From positions 365,967,160-366,031,159 of the forward strand of contig NC_073692.1 of the NCBI RefSeq assembly GCF_029784155.1: a DNA stretch of 64,000 nucleotides, written 5' to 3'. Source of the stretch: Uranotaenia lowii (Eukaryota; Arthropoda; Insecta; Diptera; Culicidae). Positions 1 through 13,259 of the stretch are shown here, one piece after another. The notes beneath the pieces were generated by a model. The model made no database searches, had not been told where the DNA came from, and was given only the letters and a program-made list of their open reading frames with translations. Made by a program: the position numbers and the translations under genes. Positions within the stretch are counted from its first letter, which is position 1. Every line of letters starts with the position of its first letter.

Positions 1-1081
1 GACATTCATTGGACAGCATTAGCTTTGAGAGCCCCCTACCTGAAGAGACGATGATTGGAATGCTAATTTCGATACCTTGTGCCCGATGGTGAAATTTTGA
101 GAGATGGCAGCTGGCTACCTGTTGTATTCGGAAGATGTCGAAATTGCGGTAATTGAAAGTACAGACTTTGGCCATTTTTTCGGTTCCCGAGAATGTTTAA
201 AGTTTATTTTTTCAAATGAGAAAATTTTCGTTATGAAAAAAAGTTGAGTCAAGTTCGAATTTCGAATAAAAACCACGTCAATTTCGGTATGTTTTAAATT
301 ATTTCTCTTTTTCCGAGTTTTCCTTGATGGAAATTGCTGAAGACCGAGTTCTATTTGTCTGCGGTCCTTCACATATTTTCCCAATCCCCAACAGGTGCCT
401 TTTTAAGCTGGTCGATGGAAATCATTCTTCCGTGCTTGGCGAACAAAAAAAAAGAAGCTTTATTTTGGTTGATGGCAACCGAGGAAAAGCTTCGAAGAAC
501 CACCATCGACCGGCACCATTTTGATGGTGGGTTTCCTTCCTTCCGGAACAAAGTTGATGCCCAGCAAGTTTTTGAAGCGAAAAGGTGAAGAAATGGTTTC
601 GTTCTAATAAAATTTATTCACTTCTATTCTCCTCTTCAAAGGATATTGAAGACCTAAGGTTTCTTTGGTAGCTTCGAACAATGGAAGACGGTAAGATTTG
701 AAAAACTGTGGAAAAGCTCCCGTTTTTAGAGAGAATTTCGTTTGAGGGCTGTGAAGCTTTGAAGCTATATAAATACAATATTTGATAATTTTGTTCCAGT
801 TTTTTTGGAATCAAATCTAAATTTATTTGATGTTAAGAGTAGTTTTTGAAGGTGACATAATGGTATTTTATTTGGGATGATATGGTAATTCTAAGTTAGA
901 TTGAAATTTGGGATAGAGATTTTGGGTATTTTCTGTCGTTTAAAGGTAGTTTGTGAAACATATAGGTAATATTGCATTCATTTTTCAACCATTTTTATAA
1001 GTTTTCATCATTTTTGTTTTTAATGTCATTCAAGTAATTTTGCAATTAAAGTTAATTTGAGATATTATTTGAAATTAATGA
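1..1081. other. AT-rich unique DNA, no gene seen
   Basis: The stretch is moderately AT-rich and has only short, unconserved reading frames on both strands. No splice-bounded exon, RNA gene or transposon end could be recognised. It is probably intronic or intergenic. Confidence 0.5.
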
Positions 1082-4000
1082 AATTTTTGTAATTTTTGTA
1101 ATTTTTGCCATTTTTGTCATTTTTGTCATTTTTGTCATTATTGTCATTTTTGCCATATTTGTCATTTTTGTCATTTTTGTCATTTTTGTAATTTTTGTCA
1201 TTTTTGTCATTGTTGTTATTTTTGTCATATTTTTTTTTATTTTTGTCAGTTTTGGCATTTTTGTCATTTTTGTCATTTTTGTCATTTTGTCATTTGTGTC
1301 ATTTTTGTCATTTTTGTCATTTTTGTCATTTTTGTCATTTTTGTCATTTTTGTCATTTTTGTCATTTTTGTCATTTTTGTCATTTTTGTCATTTTTGTCA
1401 TTTTTATCATTATTGTCATTTTTGTCATTTTTGTCATTTTTGTCATTTTTGTCATTTTTGTCATTTTTGTCATTTTTGTCATTTTTGTCATTTTTGTCAT
1501 TTTTGTCATTTTTGTCATTTTTGTCATTTTTGTCATTTTTGTCATTTTTGTCATTTTTGTCATTTTTGTCATTTTTGTCATTTTTGTCATTTTTGTCATT
1601 TTTGTCATTTTTGTCATTTTTGTCATTTTTGTCATTTTTGTCATTTTTGTCATTTTTGTCATTTTTGTCATTTTTGTCATTTTTGTCATTTTTGTCATTT
1701 TTGTCATTTTTGTCATTTTTGTCATTTTTGTCATTTTTGTCATTTTTGTCATTTTTGTCATTTTTGTCATTTTTGTCATTTTTGTCATTTTTGTCATTTT
1801 TGTCATTTTTGTCATTTTTGTCATTTTTGTCATTTTTGTCATTTTTGTCATTTTTGTCATTTTTGTCATTTTTGTCATTTTTGTCATTTTTGTCATTTTT
1901 GTCATTTTTGTCATTTTTGTCATTTTTGTCATTTTTGTCATTTTTGTCATTTTTGTCATTTTTGTCATTTTTGTCATTTTTGTCATTTTTGTCATTTTTG
2001 TCATTTTTGTCATTTTTGTCATTTTTGTCATTTTTGTCATTTTTGTCATTTTTGTCATTTTTGTCATTTTTGTCATTTTTGTCATTTTTGTCATTTTTGT
2101 CATTTTTGTCATTTTTGTCATTTTTGTCATTTTTGTCATTTTTGTCATTTTTGTCATTTTTGTCATTTTTGTCATTTTTGTCATTTTTGTCATTTTTGTC
2201 ATTTTTGTCATTTTTGTCATTTTTGTCATTTTTGTCATTTTTGTCATTTTTGTCATTTTTGTCATTTTTGTCATTTTTGTCATTTTTGTCATTTTTGTCA
2301 TTTTTGTCATTTTTGTCATTTTTGTCATTTTTGTCATTTTTGTCATTTTTGTCATTTTTGTCATTTTTGTCATTTTTGTCATTTTTGTCATTTTTGTCAT
2401 TTTTGTCATTTTTGTCATTTTTGTCATTTTTGTCATTTTTGTCATTTTTGTCATTTTTGTCATTTTTGTCATTTTTGTCATTTTTGTCATTTTTGTCATT
2501 TTTGTCATTTTTGTCATTTTTGTCATTTTTGTCATTTTTGTCATTTTTGTCATTTTTGTCATTTTTGTCATTTTTGTCATTTTTGTCATTTTTGTCATTT
2601 TTGTCATTTTTGTCATTTTTGTCATTTTTGTCATTTTTGTCATTTTTGTCATTTTTGTCATTTTTGTCATTTTTGTCATTTTTGTCATTTTTGTCATTTT
2701 TGTCATTTTTGTCATTTTTGTCATTTTTGTCATTTTTGTCATTTTTGTCATTTTTGTCATTTTTGTCATTTTTGTCATTTTTGTCATTTTTGTCATTTTT
2801 GTCATTTTTGTCATTTTTGTCATTTTTGTCATTTTTGTCATTTTTGTCATTTTTGTCATTTTTGTCATTTTTGTCATTTTTGTCATTTTTGTCATTTTTG
2901 TCATTTTTGTCATTTTTGTCATTTTTGTCATTTTTGTCATTTTTGTCATTTTTGTCATTTTTGTCATTTTTGTCATTTTTGTCATTTTTGTCATTTTTGT
3001 CATTTTTGTCATTTTTGTCATTTTTGTCATTTTTGTCATTTTTGTCATTTTTGTCATTTTTGTCATTTTTGTCATTTTTGTCATTTTTGTCATTTTTGTC
3101 ATTTTTGTCATTTTTGTCATTTTTGTCATTTTTGTCATTTTTGTCATTTTTGTCATTTTTGTCATTTTTGTCATTTTTGTCATTTTTGTCATTTTTGTCA
3201 TTTTTGTCATTTTTGTCATTTTTGTCATTTTTGTCATTTTTGTCATTTTTGTCATTTTTGTCATTTTTGTCATTTTTGTCATTTTTGTCATTTTTGTCAA
3301 TTTTGTAATTTTTGTAAATTTTGTCATTTTTGTCAAATTTGTAATTTTTGTCATTTTTGTTATTTTTGTCATTTTTGTCATTTTTGTCATTTTTGTCATT
3401 TTTGTCATTTTTGTCAATTTTGTCATTTTTGTCATTTTTGTCATTTTTGTCATTTTGTCATTTTTGTAATTTTTGTCATTTTTGTCATTTTTGTCATTTT
3501 TGTCATTTTTGTCAATTTTGTCATTTTTGTCATTTTTGTCATTTTTGTCATTTTTGTCATTTTTGTCATTTTTGTCATTTTTGTCATTTTTGTCATTTTT
3601 GTCATTTTTGTCATTTTTGTCATTTTTGTCATAATTGTCATTTTTGTCATTTTTGTCATTTTTGCCATTTTTTTCATTTTTGTCATTTTTGTAATTTTTG
3701 TCATTTTGTAATTTTTGTCATTTTTGTCATTTTTGTCATTTTTGTCATTTTTGTCATTTTTGTCATTTTTGTCATTTTTGTCATTTTTGTCATTTTTGTC
3801 ATTTTTGTCATTTTTGTCATTTTTGTCATTTTTGTCATTTTTGTCATTTTTGTCATTTTTGTCATTTTTGTCATTTTTGTCATTTTTGTCATTTTTGTCA
3901 TTTTTGTCATTTTTGTCATTTTTGTCATTTTTGTCATTTTTGTCATTTTTGTCATTTTTGTCATTTTTGTCATTTTTGTCATTTTTGTCATTTTTGTCAT

Positions 4001-5600
4001 TTTTGTCATTTTTGTCATTTTTGTCATTTTTGTCATTTTTGTCATTTTTGTCATTTTTGTCATTTTTGTCATTTTTGTCATTTTTGTCATTTTTGTCATT
4101 TTTGTCATTTTTGTCATTTTTGTCATTTTTGTCATTTTTGTCATTTTTGTCATTTTTGTCATTTTTGTCATTTTTGTCATTTTTGTCATTTTTGTCATTT
4201 TTGTCATTTTTGTCATTTTTGTCATTTTTGTCATTTTTGTCATTTTTGTCATTTTTGTCATTTTTGTCATTTTTGTCATTTTTGTCATTTTTGTCATTTT
4301 TGTCATTTTTGTCATTTTTGTCATTTTTGTCATTTTTGTCATTTTTGTCATTTTTGTCATTTTTGTCATTTTTGTCATTTTTGTCATTTTTGTCATTTTT
4401 GTCATTTTTGTCATTTTTGTCATTTTTGTCATTTTTGTCATTTTTGTCATTTTTGTCATTTTTGTCATTTTTGTCATTTTTGTCATTTTTGTCATTTTTG
4501 TCATTTTTGTCATTTTTGTCATTTTTGTCATTTTTGTCATTTTTGTCATTTTTGTCATTTTTGTCATTTTTGTCATTTTTGTCATTTTTGTCATTTTTGT
4601 CATTTTTGTCATTTTTGTCATTTTTGTCATTTTTGTCATTTTTGTCATTTTTGTCATTTTTGTCATTTTTGTCATTTTCGTCATTTTTGTCATTTTTGTC
4701 ATTTTTGTCATTTTTGTCATTTTTGTCATTTTTGTCATTTTTGTCATTTTTGTCATTTTTGTCATTTTTGTCATTTTTGTCATTTTTGTCATTTTTGTCA
4801 TTTTTGTCATTTTTGTCATTTTTGTCATTTTTGTCATTTTTGTCATTTTTGTCATTTTTGTCATTTTTGTCATTTTTGTCATTTTTGTCATTTTTGTCAT
4901 TTTTGTCATTTTTGTCATTTTTGTCATTTTTGTCATTTTTGTCATTTTTGTCATTTTTGTCATTTTTGTCATTTTTGTCATTTTTGTCATTTTTGTCATT
5001 TTTGTCATTTTTGTCATTTTTGTCATTTTTGTCATTTTTGTCATTTTTGTCATTTTTGTCATTTTTGTCATTTTTGTCATTTTTGTCATTTTTGTCATTT
5101 TTGTCATTTTTGTCATTTTTGTCATTTTTGTCATTTTTGTCATTTTTGTCATTTTTGTCATTTTTGTCATTTTTGTCATTTTTGTCATTTTTGTCATTTT
5201 TGTCATTTTTGTCATTTTTGTCATTTTTGTCATTTTTGTCATTTTTGTCATTTTTGTCATTTTTGTCATTTTTGTCATTTTTGTCAATTTTGTAATTTTT
5301 GTAAATTTTGTCATTTTTGTCAAATTTGTAATTTTTGTCATTTTTGTTATTTTTGTCATTTTTGTCATTTTTGTCATTTTTGTCATTTTTGTCATTTTTG
5401 TCATTTTTGTCATTTTTGTCATTTTTGTCATTTTTGTCATTTTTGTCATTTTTGTCATTTTTGTCATTTTTGTCATTTTTGTCATTTTTGTCATTTTTGT
5501 CATTTTTGTTATTTTTGTCATTTTTGTCATTTTTGTCATTTTTGTCATTTTTGTCATTTTTGTCATTTTCGTCATTTTTTTTAATTTTTGTCATATTTGT
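1082..5600 (+). repeat. 9-bp tandem array, unit GTCATTTTT (about 500 copies)
   Basis: The array is nearly pure GTCATTTTT on the plus strand (GACAAAAAT on the minus strand). Its left edge (1082-1280) and the 3297-3720 and 5284-5600 zones are degenerate, with GTAATTTTT, GTCAATTTT and GTTATTTTT variants and some 8-bp units. A variant block at 3298-3370 recurs at 5285-5357, exactly 1987 bp away, so at least one large segment was duplicated. The unit contains no stop codon in several frames on both strands, which creates reading frames of 500-840 codons of monotonous peptides; these are not genes. A satellite or minisatellite expansion is the simplest reading. Confidence 0.97.
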
Positions 5601-8600
5601 GATTAAAGTGCAATCGTTGACCATAAATTATTTTGATTTTTTTTGCATTTTCGAGTTTTGGCTGTTTTTAATTTTTTGTGAAGAAGAATATTTAAAAAGG
5701 TTGTTATGAAAACACACTTCCTTCAACGGAAGCCGGAATATCGATTCGTTTCGTAAATTTGATCATCCAAGGACTAGAAACCATTGACCCAGAATAACTC
5801 CCATTGAATCGCACTCGTTTCGATCGAATCTGTAAAAATACAAAACAAAATAATTCATCCCCTTCCTCAAAAGTTCCAATTTGATTTGCAGAAACCATCC
5901 CTGCCAAACTCCCATCGAAGACAAAGTTCATTATAAACTTTTCCAATTTCACGCCCTTCGAACTCGGTGGGACCCAAAAAGAAGTATCGAAATATTTTCT
6001 CCCCCAATTGTGTTGTTGTTCACCTTCCAGCATAGGTGCAAATGGCCACTGTTTCGTCATTATTTTTCAAAACAATTCCTCGAAAAACAACCGAAAAAAA
6101 TGGCAGCTACTACCAATCGATTGGGTTTTCGCTTTGCCCATTTTTCGGATCGTTATTATTCCGCTCACTTTCTAAACGAGAGTATTTTTCCCCGAAAATT
6201 ATACGGTGTTCCAATTTTCTGAACTGAGCTATGAACATCCCCAAAAACGCTTCATCAGAACAGCGAAGACTTTATTGCACCAGCATTACTTTCTTTTTTT
6301 CTGATACTGCCGCCCATTTGTGTTTCAATTCGATCTAAAATCGAAACTGAGCATGGCAATAAATGTTGTTGGACCATGGCAGGGTGGCGTTTTCCCGTTA
6401 GGAATTGAACAAGTAATAAATCGCCATTTTATGGGCACCAATCGTTCTACAACATAGTAGAAAGAAGGTAGTTTCCTAAAAATGTAACGAGCGGCAATCA
6501 CAAGTGTGATTAAATGTGTTTTAGAAAAGCAATAAAAAAAAGTGGCGAGCAACAACTTTTGATAAGGCGCGCGTTCAAGTTTTATTCCAGGCGATTGAAG
6601 CGATGTTTATGTTCTTGACACTTCCCCAAGTCCTGCAATCTTTGCTACTTCAAATAAACCCTTGTATGGGGAATGAAATCCGAAAACAATCAACTGGCTT
6701 GAAAGTAATTCGAATTCAATCACTTCTCTGCTGACTAATCCAGTGATAGTCAAGGGTCAGCTGCCGGTTTTTTTTAATGCGATTCTCAATAGAAGCGCCA
6801 GAATCGGTTTACGATCCGAATGGGTGTGATTTAAAGTTTATTATCACCTTTACGCATTGCTTGAAATGGTAATTGATGGTTTATTTTGTTGGGAGAGAAA
6901 ATGAAGAAGGTATTATTATACTGTGAATTTACAAAAAAATTTCATCAAAAAAATCGAACTGGAAAATTAAACAAATTTCAAGCTTTGAACGATCAGACAT
7001 CTAAGAAAAACTTGTTTACCCTTAAATTTTTGTTGGATGTACGAATTTTGCTGCATAAGTTCTAAAAAATTATTAGTAGGACAAAAAACTCATGGAAACA
7101 ACTTACGACGGTCGCCATACAATTTGTTATTTTTTTTAAATATTGCCGAAGGAGCTTCAAGAGCAAGAATCAAGTTCTCCAGCGATTGCAATAAGCTCCA
7201 TGCTCAGGACAGCACAAGGTTGTTGAATTCATTAATGTTTTACGCAATTCTTTTATCAAATCCCTGTAAAGAGAAACTAGAAGCATTGTCAAAAATGCCT
7301 CCAAAGAATCATAATAACACCCGAAGAAATAAATCAGGTCGAATGTTTTTATCACAACCCAATCCATATCGAAACAATAAAAAACAAATCGTCAAATCGT
7401 ATCATCAACGTATCAAAAGACTTCATCAAGATGGAACATGTTCCATTTAAGTTTGAAAAAGGGAGAGATATTATGGTTAAAAAAATTTAGATTTCGATTC
7501 CTAGAAATTTAATGCAGACTTTAAAAAAAACTTCCCAATTTTATGTTTAAAAAAGTTTACATTTAAATCTCTTGATTTAGCCATCAAGAGGATGAAAATC
7601 TGAAATCGCTATTTTCTACACAACGCTATTAGTTACGGTTGAATTGAATATGAATGGATGAAATTTTGCTTTTTCATTGTTTAATCCTCCATACAAAAGG
7701 CTTTTCTTTCCGCCCAACATAACTGTGTAGGTGAAGGGAAAATCAACACGAATGTTTGGCACCCCACTAGTTTTTTGATTTATTATTTTCCCATTAGATA
7801 CTGGATTGAAGTAAAAAGGGGTGCATTTATTTAGAAAATTGAACAAAGGTGTAATTATGATCTGGGTACTTTCAATTAACATATGATGAAATCAATTTAC
7901 GATTATGACTAAATGATTTTTAATGCCTAATGGCTTCTTTAAAAAATTAAAAAAAGGTTTCGAAGAAATTACTTCAGAAATATTTTTTCAAACTAAAATC
8001 AAGTTTATCTCGAAATTATTATTTTTCTAGAGATACCATTCAAAAGATTGCAACTAACAGGAGCAAAAAACATTCGTAGTTATATCATTTGATAATAATT
8101 CCGGCAACTGAAGTGGCGCACAAACTGACGAATAAATTTTCACAAAATTCATCCAAGTGCCGCTAAATTTACGAGTCAGTTTCTTTCTGCTACGATTATT
8201 ACTTCAGTAACGATGATGATGGTAAAAAAAAAACAGGAAAAATCTGAAGCTTCTTGGAAGCCGAATTCTTTCAGGTGCTTCCAGCCACTTCAGGATAAAG
8301 AAGAAAAAAATCGGCACATGTGTCACACGCCTTCCAAAAATGATGTCTTCCGGTGTGCGAGGCACTTCCGATTCCGGTGCCAAGGTAACTTCAAGGCAAT
8401 CGCACCTGGCTCACTTTTTTTTCTTTTCCGAAGGAAGAAGTGGAAAAGATCCATCCCATTCTTTGGCGTTTTTCACCGTTACTTCCACCCACACACACAT
8501 ACAATCAAAGGACTTATCTGCACGGCAGCCGTAATTGATGGCAGTAAGGAAGTGCTTCAAGTTGAATATAGATGGCACATTATGGGGGAACTCGTTCGCG

Positions 8601-8812
8601 ATACCCGGAAACCGGCTCCATGAAAGAATAACTTTTGGTGACGGATTGTGCAATTTTAGGTTGGAATGAGTTGGCTTCTCCTAAATTTAGCAGCTTCAAG
8701 AGTACTTTGAAATCTTATCTCTGGATTCATAGTTTAGTATTTGGAATCAAATATAAATATATTGAAACATTTTTTTTAAAGATTAAGAGGTTTGAATTAC
8801 AAAAAGTTATTC
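5601..8812. other. Unique DNA between two arrays, no gene supported
   Basis: The stretch has more balanced composition near 5700-6240 and 8200-8640 than the rest. Short open frames exist, for example 137 codons at 7037-7450 (plus), 118 codons at 5704-6060 (minus) and 136 codons at 8213-8623 (plus). None shows a recognisable domain, signal peptide or splice-bounded structure. I see no RNA gene or transposon end. Confidence 0.45.
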
Positions 8813-11360
8813 AATGACAAAAATGACAAAAATGACAAAAATGACAAAAATGACAAAAATGACAAAAATGACAAAAATGACAAAAATGACAAAAATGACA
8901 AAAATGACAAAAATGACAAAAATGACAAAAATGACAAAAATGACAAAAATGACAAATATGACAAAAATGACAAAAATGACAAAAATGACAAAAATGACAA
9001 AAATGACAAAAATGACAAAAATGACAAAAATGACAAAAATGACAAAAATGACATAAATGACAAAAATAACAAAAATGACAAAAATAACAAAAATGACAAA
9101 AATGACAAAAATGACAAAAATGACATAAATGACAAAAATGACAAAAATGACAAAAATGACAAAAATGACAAAAATGACAAAAATGACAAAAATGACAAAA
9201 ATGACAAAAATGACAAAAATGACAAAAATGACAAAATTGACAAAATTGACAAAATTGACAAAATTGACAAAATTGACAAAATTGACAAAATTGACAAAAT
9301 TGACAAAATTGACAAAATTGACAAAATTGACAAAATTGACAAAATTGACAAAATTGACAAAATTGACAAAATTGACAAAATTGACAAAATTGACAAAATT
9401 GACAAAATTGACAAAATTGACAAAATTGACAAAATTGACAAAATTGACAAAATTGACAAAATTGACAAAATTGACAAAATTGACAAAATTGACAAAATTG
9501 ACAAAATTGACAAAATTGACAAAATTGACAAAATTGACAAAATTGACAAAATTGACAAAATTGACAAAATTGACAAAATTGACAAAATTGACAAAATTGA
9601 CAAAATTGACAAAATTGACAAAATTGACAAAATTGACAAAATTGACAAAATTGACAAAATTGACAAAATTGACAAAATTGACAAAATTGACAAAATTGAC
9701 AAAATTGACAAAATTGACAAAATTGACAAAATTGACAAAATTGACAAAATTGACAAAATTGACAAAATTGACAAAATTGACAAAATTGACAAAATTGACA
9801 AAATTGACAAAATTGACAAAATTGACAAAATTGACAAAATTGACAAAATTGACAAAATTGACAAAATTGACAAAATTGACAAAATTGACAAAATTGACAA
9901 AATTGACAAAATTGACAAAATTGACAAAATTGACAAAATTGACAAAATTGACAAAATTGATAAAATTGACAAAATTGACAAAATTGACAAAATTGACAAA
10001 ATTGACAAAATTGACAAAATTGACAAAATTGACAAAATTGACAAAATTGACAAAATTGACAAAAATGACAAAATTGACTAAATTGACTTAATTGACAAAA
10101 TTGACAAAATTGACAAAATTGACAAAATTGACAAAATTGACAAAATTGACAAAATTGACAAAATTGACAAAATTGACAAAATTGACAAAATTGACAAAAT
10201 TGACAAAATTGACAAAATTGACAAAATTGACAAAATTGACAAAATTGACAAAATTGACAAAATTGACAAAATTGACAAAATTGACAAAATTGACAAAATT
10301 GACAAAATTGACAAAATTGACAAAATTGACAAAATTGACAAAATTGACAAAATTGACAAAATTGACAAAATTGACAAAATTGACAAAATTGACAAAATTG
10401 ACAAAATTGACAAAATTGACAAAATTGACAAAATTGACAAAATTGACAAAATTGACAAAATTGACAAAATTGACAAAATTGACAAAATTGACAAAATTGA
10501 CAAAATTGACAAAATTGACAAAATTGACAAAATTGACAAAATTGACAAAATTGACAAAATTGATAAAATTGACAAAATTGACAAAATTGACAAAATTGAC
10601 AAAATTGACAAAATTGACAAAATTGACAAAATTGACAAAATTGACAAAATTGACAAAATTGACAAAAATGACAAAATTGACTTAATTGACAAAATTGACA
10701 AAATTGACAAAATTGACAAAATTGACAAAATTGACAAAATTGACAAAATTGACAAAATTGACAAAATTGACAAAATTGACAAAATTGACAAAATTGACAA
10801 AATTGACAAAATTGACAAAATTGACAAAATTGACAAAATTGACAAAATTGACGAAATTGACAAAATTGACAAAATTGACAAAATTTACAAAATTGACAAA
10901 ATTTACAAAATTGACAAAATTGACGAAAATTGACAAAAATGACAAAATAAACAAAAATGACAAAAATAACAAAATTGACAAAATTTATAAAATTGGCACA
11001 TTTTAAAAATTGACAAAACTGAAAAATTCAACAAATTTGACAAAATTGACAAAATTGACAAAACTGACAAAATTGCCAAAGTTGATAAAATTGACAAAAT
11101 TGACAAAATTGACAAAATTGAAAAATTGACAAAGTTGGCGAAATTGTCAAAACTGAAAAAATTGACAAAATTGATAAAGTTGACGAAATTGACAAAATTG
11201 ACAAAGTTGATAAAATTGACAAAACAGACAAAATAGACAAAATTGACGATTTTGATTATATTGAAAAAATTGGCAAAATTGACAAAATTGACAAGATTGA
11301 AAAAATTGGAGAAATTGACAGAATTGATCAAATTTATAAAAATTATAAATTGACAAAATA
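8813..11360 (+). repeat. 9-bp tandem array, GACAAAAAT changing to GACAAAATT
   Basis: From 8814 to about 9234 the unit is GACAAAAAT, the exact reverse complement of the 1082-5600 unit. From 9235 to about 10930 the unit is GACAAAATT. From 10930 to 11360 the units become increasingly degenerate (GAAAAATTG, GCCAAAGTT and similar). A variant block with GATAAAATT and GACTTAATT units at 9959-10095 recurs at 10562-10690, 603 bp and then 594 bp away, which shows a higher-order duplication with loss of one unit. Long open frames across it encode only repeats such as TKL or DKI and are artefacts. Confidence 0.97.
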
Positions 11361-12327
11361 AAAATTAAAAAAAGCCTCATGAAAAATAAATGTTCGTCAT
11401 GTCCGCTTTAAAATTTCACTCAAAATGATTCAAAACAGTTGTTGTATCTGAGCTTTTTTTAGAAAAAAATGTGTTGTTTCATACCTGGGACAAGTTTATT
11501 TTAAAACGTAATAGTTGATTTTGAATTTCTGCAAAATTCATACCATATAACAATTTTTTTGTGCTTGAAATTGTTTTTCATTTGACTGCAATTCAAATTT
11601 TAAAATGTCTTATAATTCTTTGAACCTTTCCTGAAGATTGTCACATATCTTTTAGGATATTTTCTATAGCATTACACTAAAATTGCAACTTAATAAGCAT
11701 AAAATTGTCTTTAAGTTGCTTTAAGCAACTTCAAAATTTAGGTATGCTTTTTTTCTTATAACAGTCTTAAAAATTCTGAAGAAATTGTTATAAATAGGTC
11801 AGTTGAATGTCGCATAATTGTCATGATTTATTTTTCTATACAATTTTAATAACATTGTAACGAAATTAGTTTTAAACTGTCTTTAAATTTCTTTCAGCAG
11901 CTTTAAAATTTAGGTATGTTTATATTTTTAATAGCAGTTTTAAATTTTTTCCAAGCAATTGTTTCAAATTTTGCAATTGATTCCATTGCTCCAATATTGT
12001 TTGGAATTTATCTGAAAATTTTTGCTAAAATTTTTTTAATTAAAAAATTTATTAAAATATCAAATACAAACCGTAGAGAGATAAACTGAGATATATCACA
12101 AAAATAAAATTAACGAAAAAATCATTCTATCAAAACTCCCTTAAATTCAAAATTTGTCCTTAGAAACTAATAGAGTAAAGAGTTGCTTAACAGCTTGTTG
12201 TACTGTTTTTTTAACAAACACACGAATGAAGGATCTCAGTGATACTTCATGTTTCTTTTAATAGATCTAATTTATTGAATTATAAGGCTTACATCTTTCA
12301 AGGATATGATAGCTAGCGTCTCACAAA
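11361..12327. other. AT-rich DNA with a diverged 172-bp duplication
   Basis: No gene is seen. Two diverged copies of a segment of roughly 125 bp lie at about 11690-11810 and 11862-11985; both carry the string AAAATTTAGGTATG, 172 bp apart. The remainder is featureless AT-rich sequence. Confidence 0.45.
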
Positions 12328-12724
12328 CAAGGTTGCCGAAATAATAGAAAAATCTATATCATCACAGAATTTTGAGCAAAATTTCCTCACAGAATCTGTG
12401 GCACAGATCACAGAATTTTGAAAATTTTAACAAAATTCACAGAATTTCTAAATTTTGAACAGATTTCCAAAATTATAAACTTTAAGTCACTCTCGAATTT
12501 CCGTTTTTTGCCTAAAATGCATGAAAATATGAAAACAAAGAAATGTAAATTGATTTTTTATATTAAAACTGTAAGTACTTTCCAATTTGTTGATGTTCCA
12601 CTTGGTATTTTTAATTTACTTTATAGAAATAGCGTCACAGAAAACCGTCACAGATTTTTAGGTTCAAATCACAGAATTCGAGATTTTTTTTATCAAAAAC
12701 ACAGAATTTTTTTTGACAACCTTG
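12328..12724. mobile_element. hAT-like MITE, 397 bp, with 8-bp target duplication
   Basis: The ends are CAAGGTTGCC (left) and GACAACCTTG (right), inverted repeats matching at 9 of 10 positions. Directly outside them is a perfect 8-bp direct repeat CTCACAAA at 12320-12327 and 12725-12732. An 8-bp target duplication is the hallmark of hAT transposons. The interior is AT-rich with repeated CACAGAATTT motifs and has no transposase, so it is a non-autonomous copy. The exact duplication suggests a fairly recent insertion. Confidence 0.75.
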
Positions 12725-12755
12725 CTCACAAATGCTTAACCACAAGATCATAGAA

Positions 12756-12830
12756 AGAGTACTTTGTGTGCTGTGACCGAGAATCGATCTCATGACCTCT
12801 GGCTTAGAAGACTTGAACGCTATGCTTAAT
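12756..12830 (-). pseudogene. tRNA-Arg(UCU)-like relic
   Basis: On the minus strand the segment reads through an anticodon-arm-like stretch (CTTCTAAGCCAGAGG) followed by a B-box-like GATCGATTCTC. This resembles the anticodon and T arm of a eukaryotic tRNA-Arg with UCU anticodon. The 5' half and acceptor stem do not pair, so it is not a functional tRNA gene. It may be the head of an old SINE or an isolated tRNA relic. It lies just outside the right target duplication of the neighbouring MITE. Confidence 0.45.
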
Positions 12831-13259
12831 TGTTTAAGGATTTGATTGAAAATTGTTTAAACATCCCAATCCTAAGTCTTTCCTCACAAATCTGACTCAA
12901 AGTTGTCGCAGAATTGTTTAAAAAAAAATTGTTTTAAATTCTCAAAAAAATTGTGAATTGCTCAAAATTGTTTGAAAATTGAAATTATTTTTACATTTTC
13001 AAACAATTGATTTGAATTGTTTTTCAGATTTTTTAGACACACTTTTCACATTTTTTCGTACCAAGATTAAAACCTTCATTGAATTGTTATAGTTTTTTGG
13101 AAGATTCTCAAGAACAAATCAAACCAAGAATCTATTTTTCAGACATTTATTTGTATTTTTGTGAAATCTTACCCCTTCTGTAAATAAATTGCTGTAAATA
13201 AAAACACTGAAAATCACTTGAATTTTTTTCCAAAAAGTCTGCAATGGTGTCAAACTGCC

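Noticed and set aside
1195..3711. Open frames of up to 838 codons in the first array on both strands
   Set aside because: They translate only the 9-bp unit (HFC, LSF, MTK, VIF repeats) in every register; there is no start context, domain or codon bias beyond the repeat.
7037..7450. 137-codon plus-strand frame in unique DNA
   Set aside because: Composition is ordinary, no domain or splice structure is visible, and the length is possible by chance in this much sequence.
8213..8623. 136-codon plus-strand frame near the second array
   Set aside because: Low-complexity Lys/Phe/His stretches and no recognised family; overlapping frames of similar length exist on both strands.
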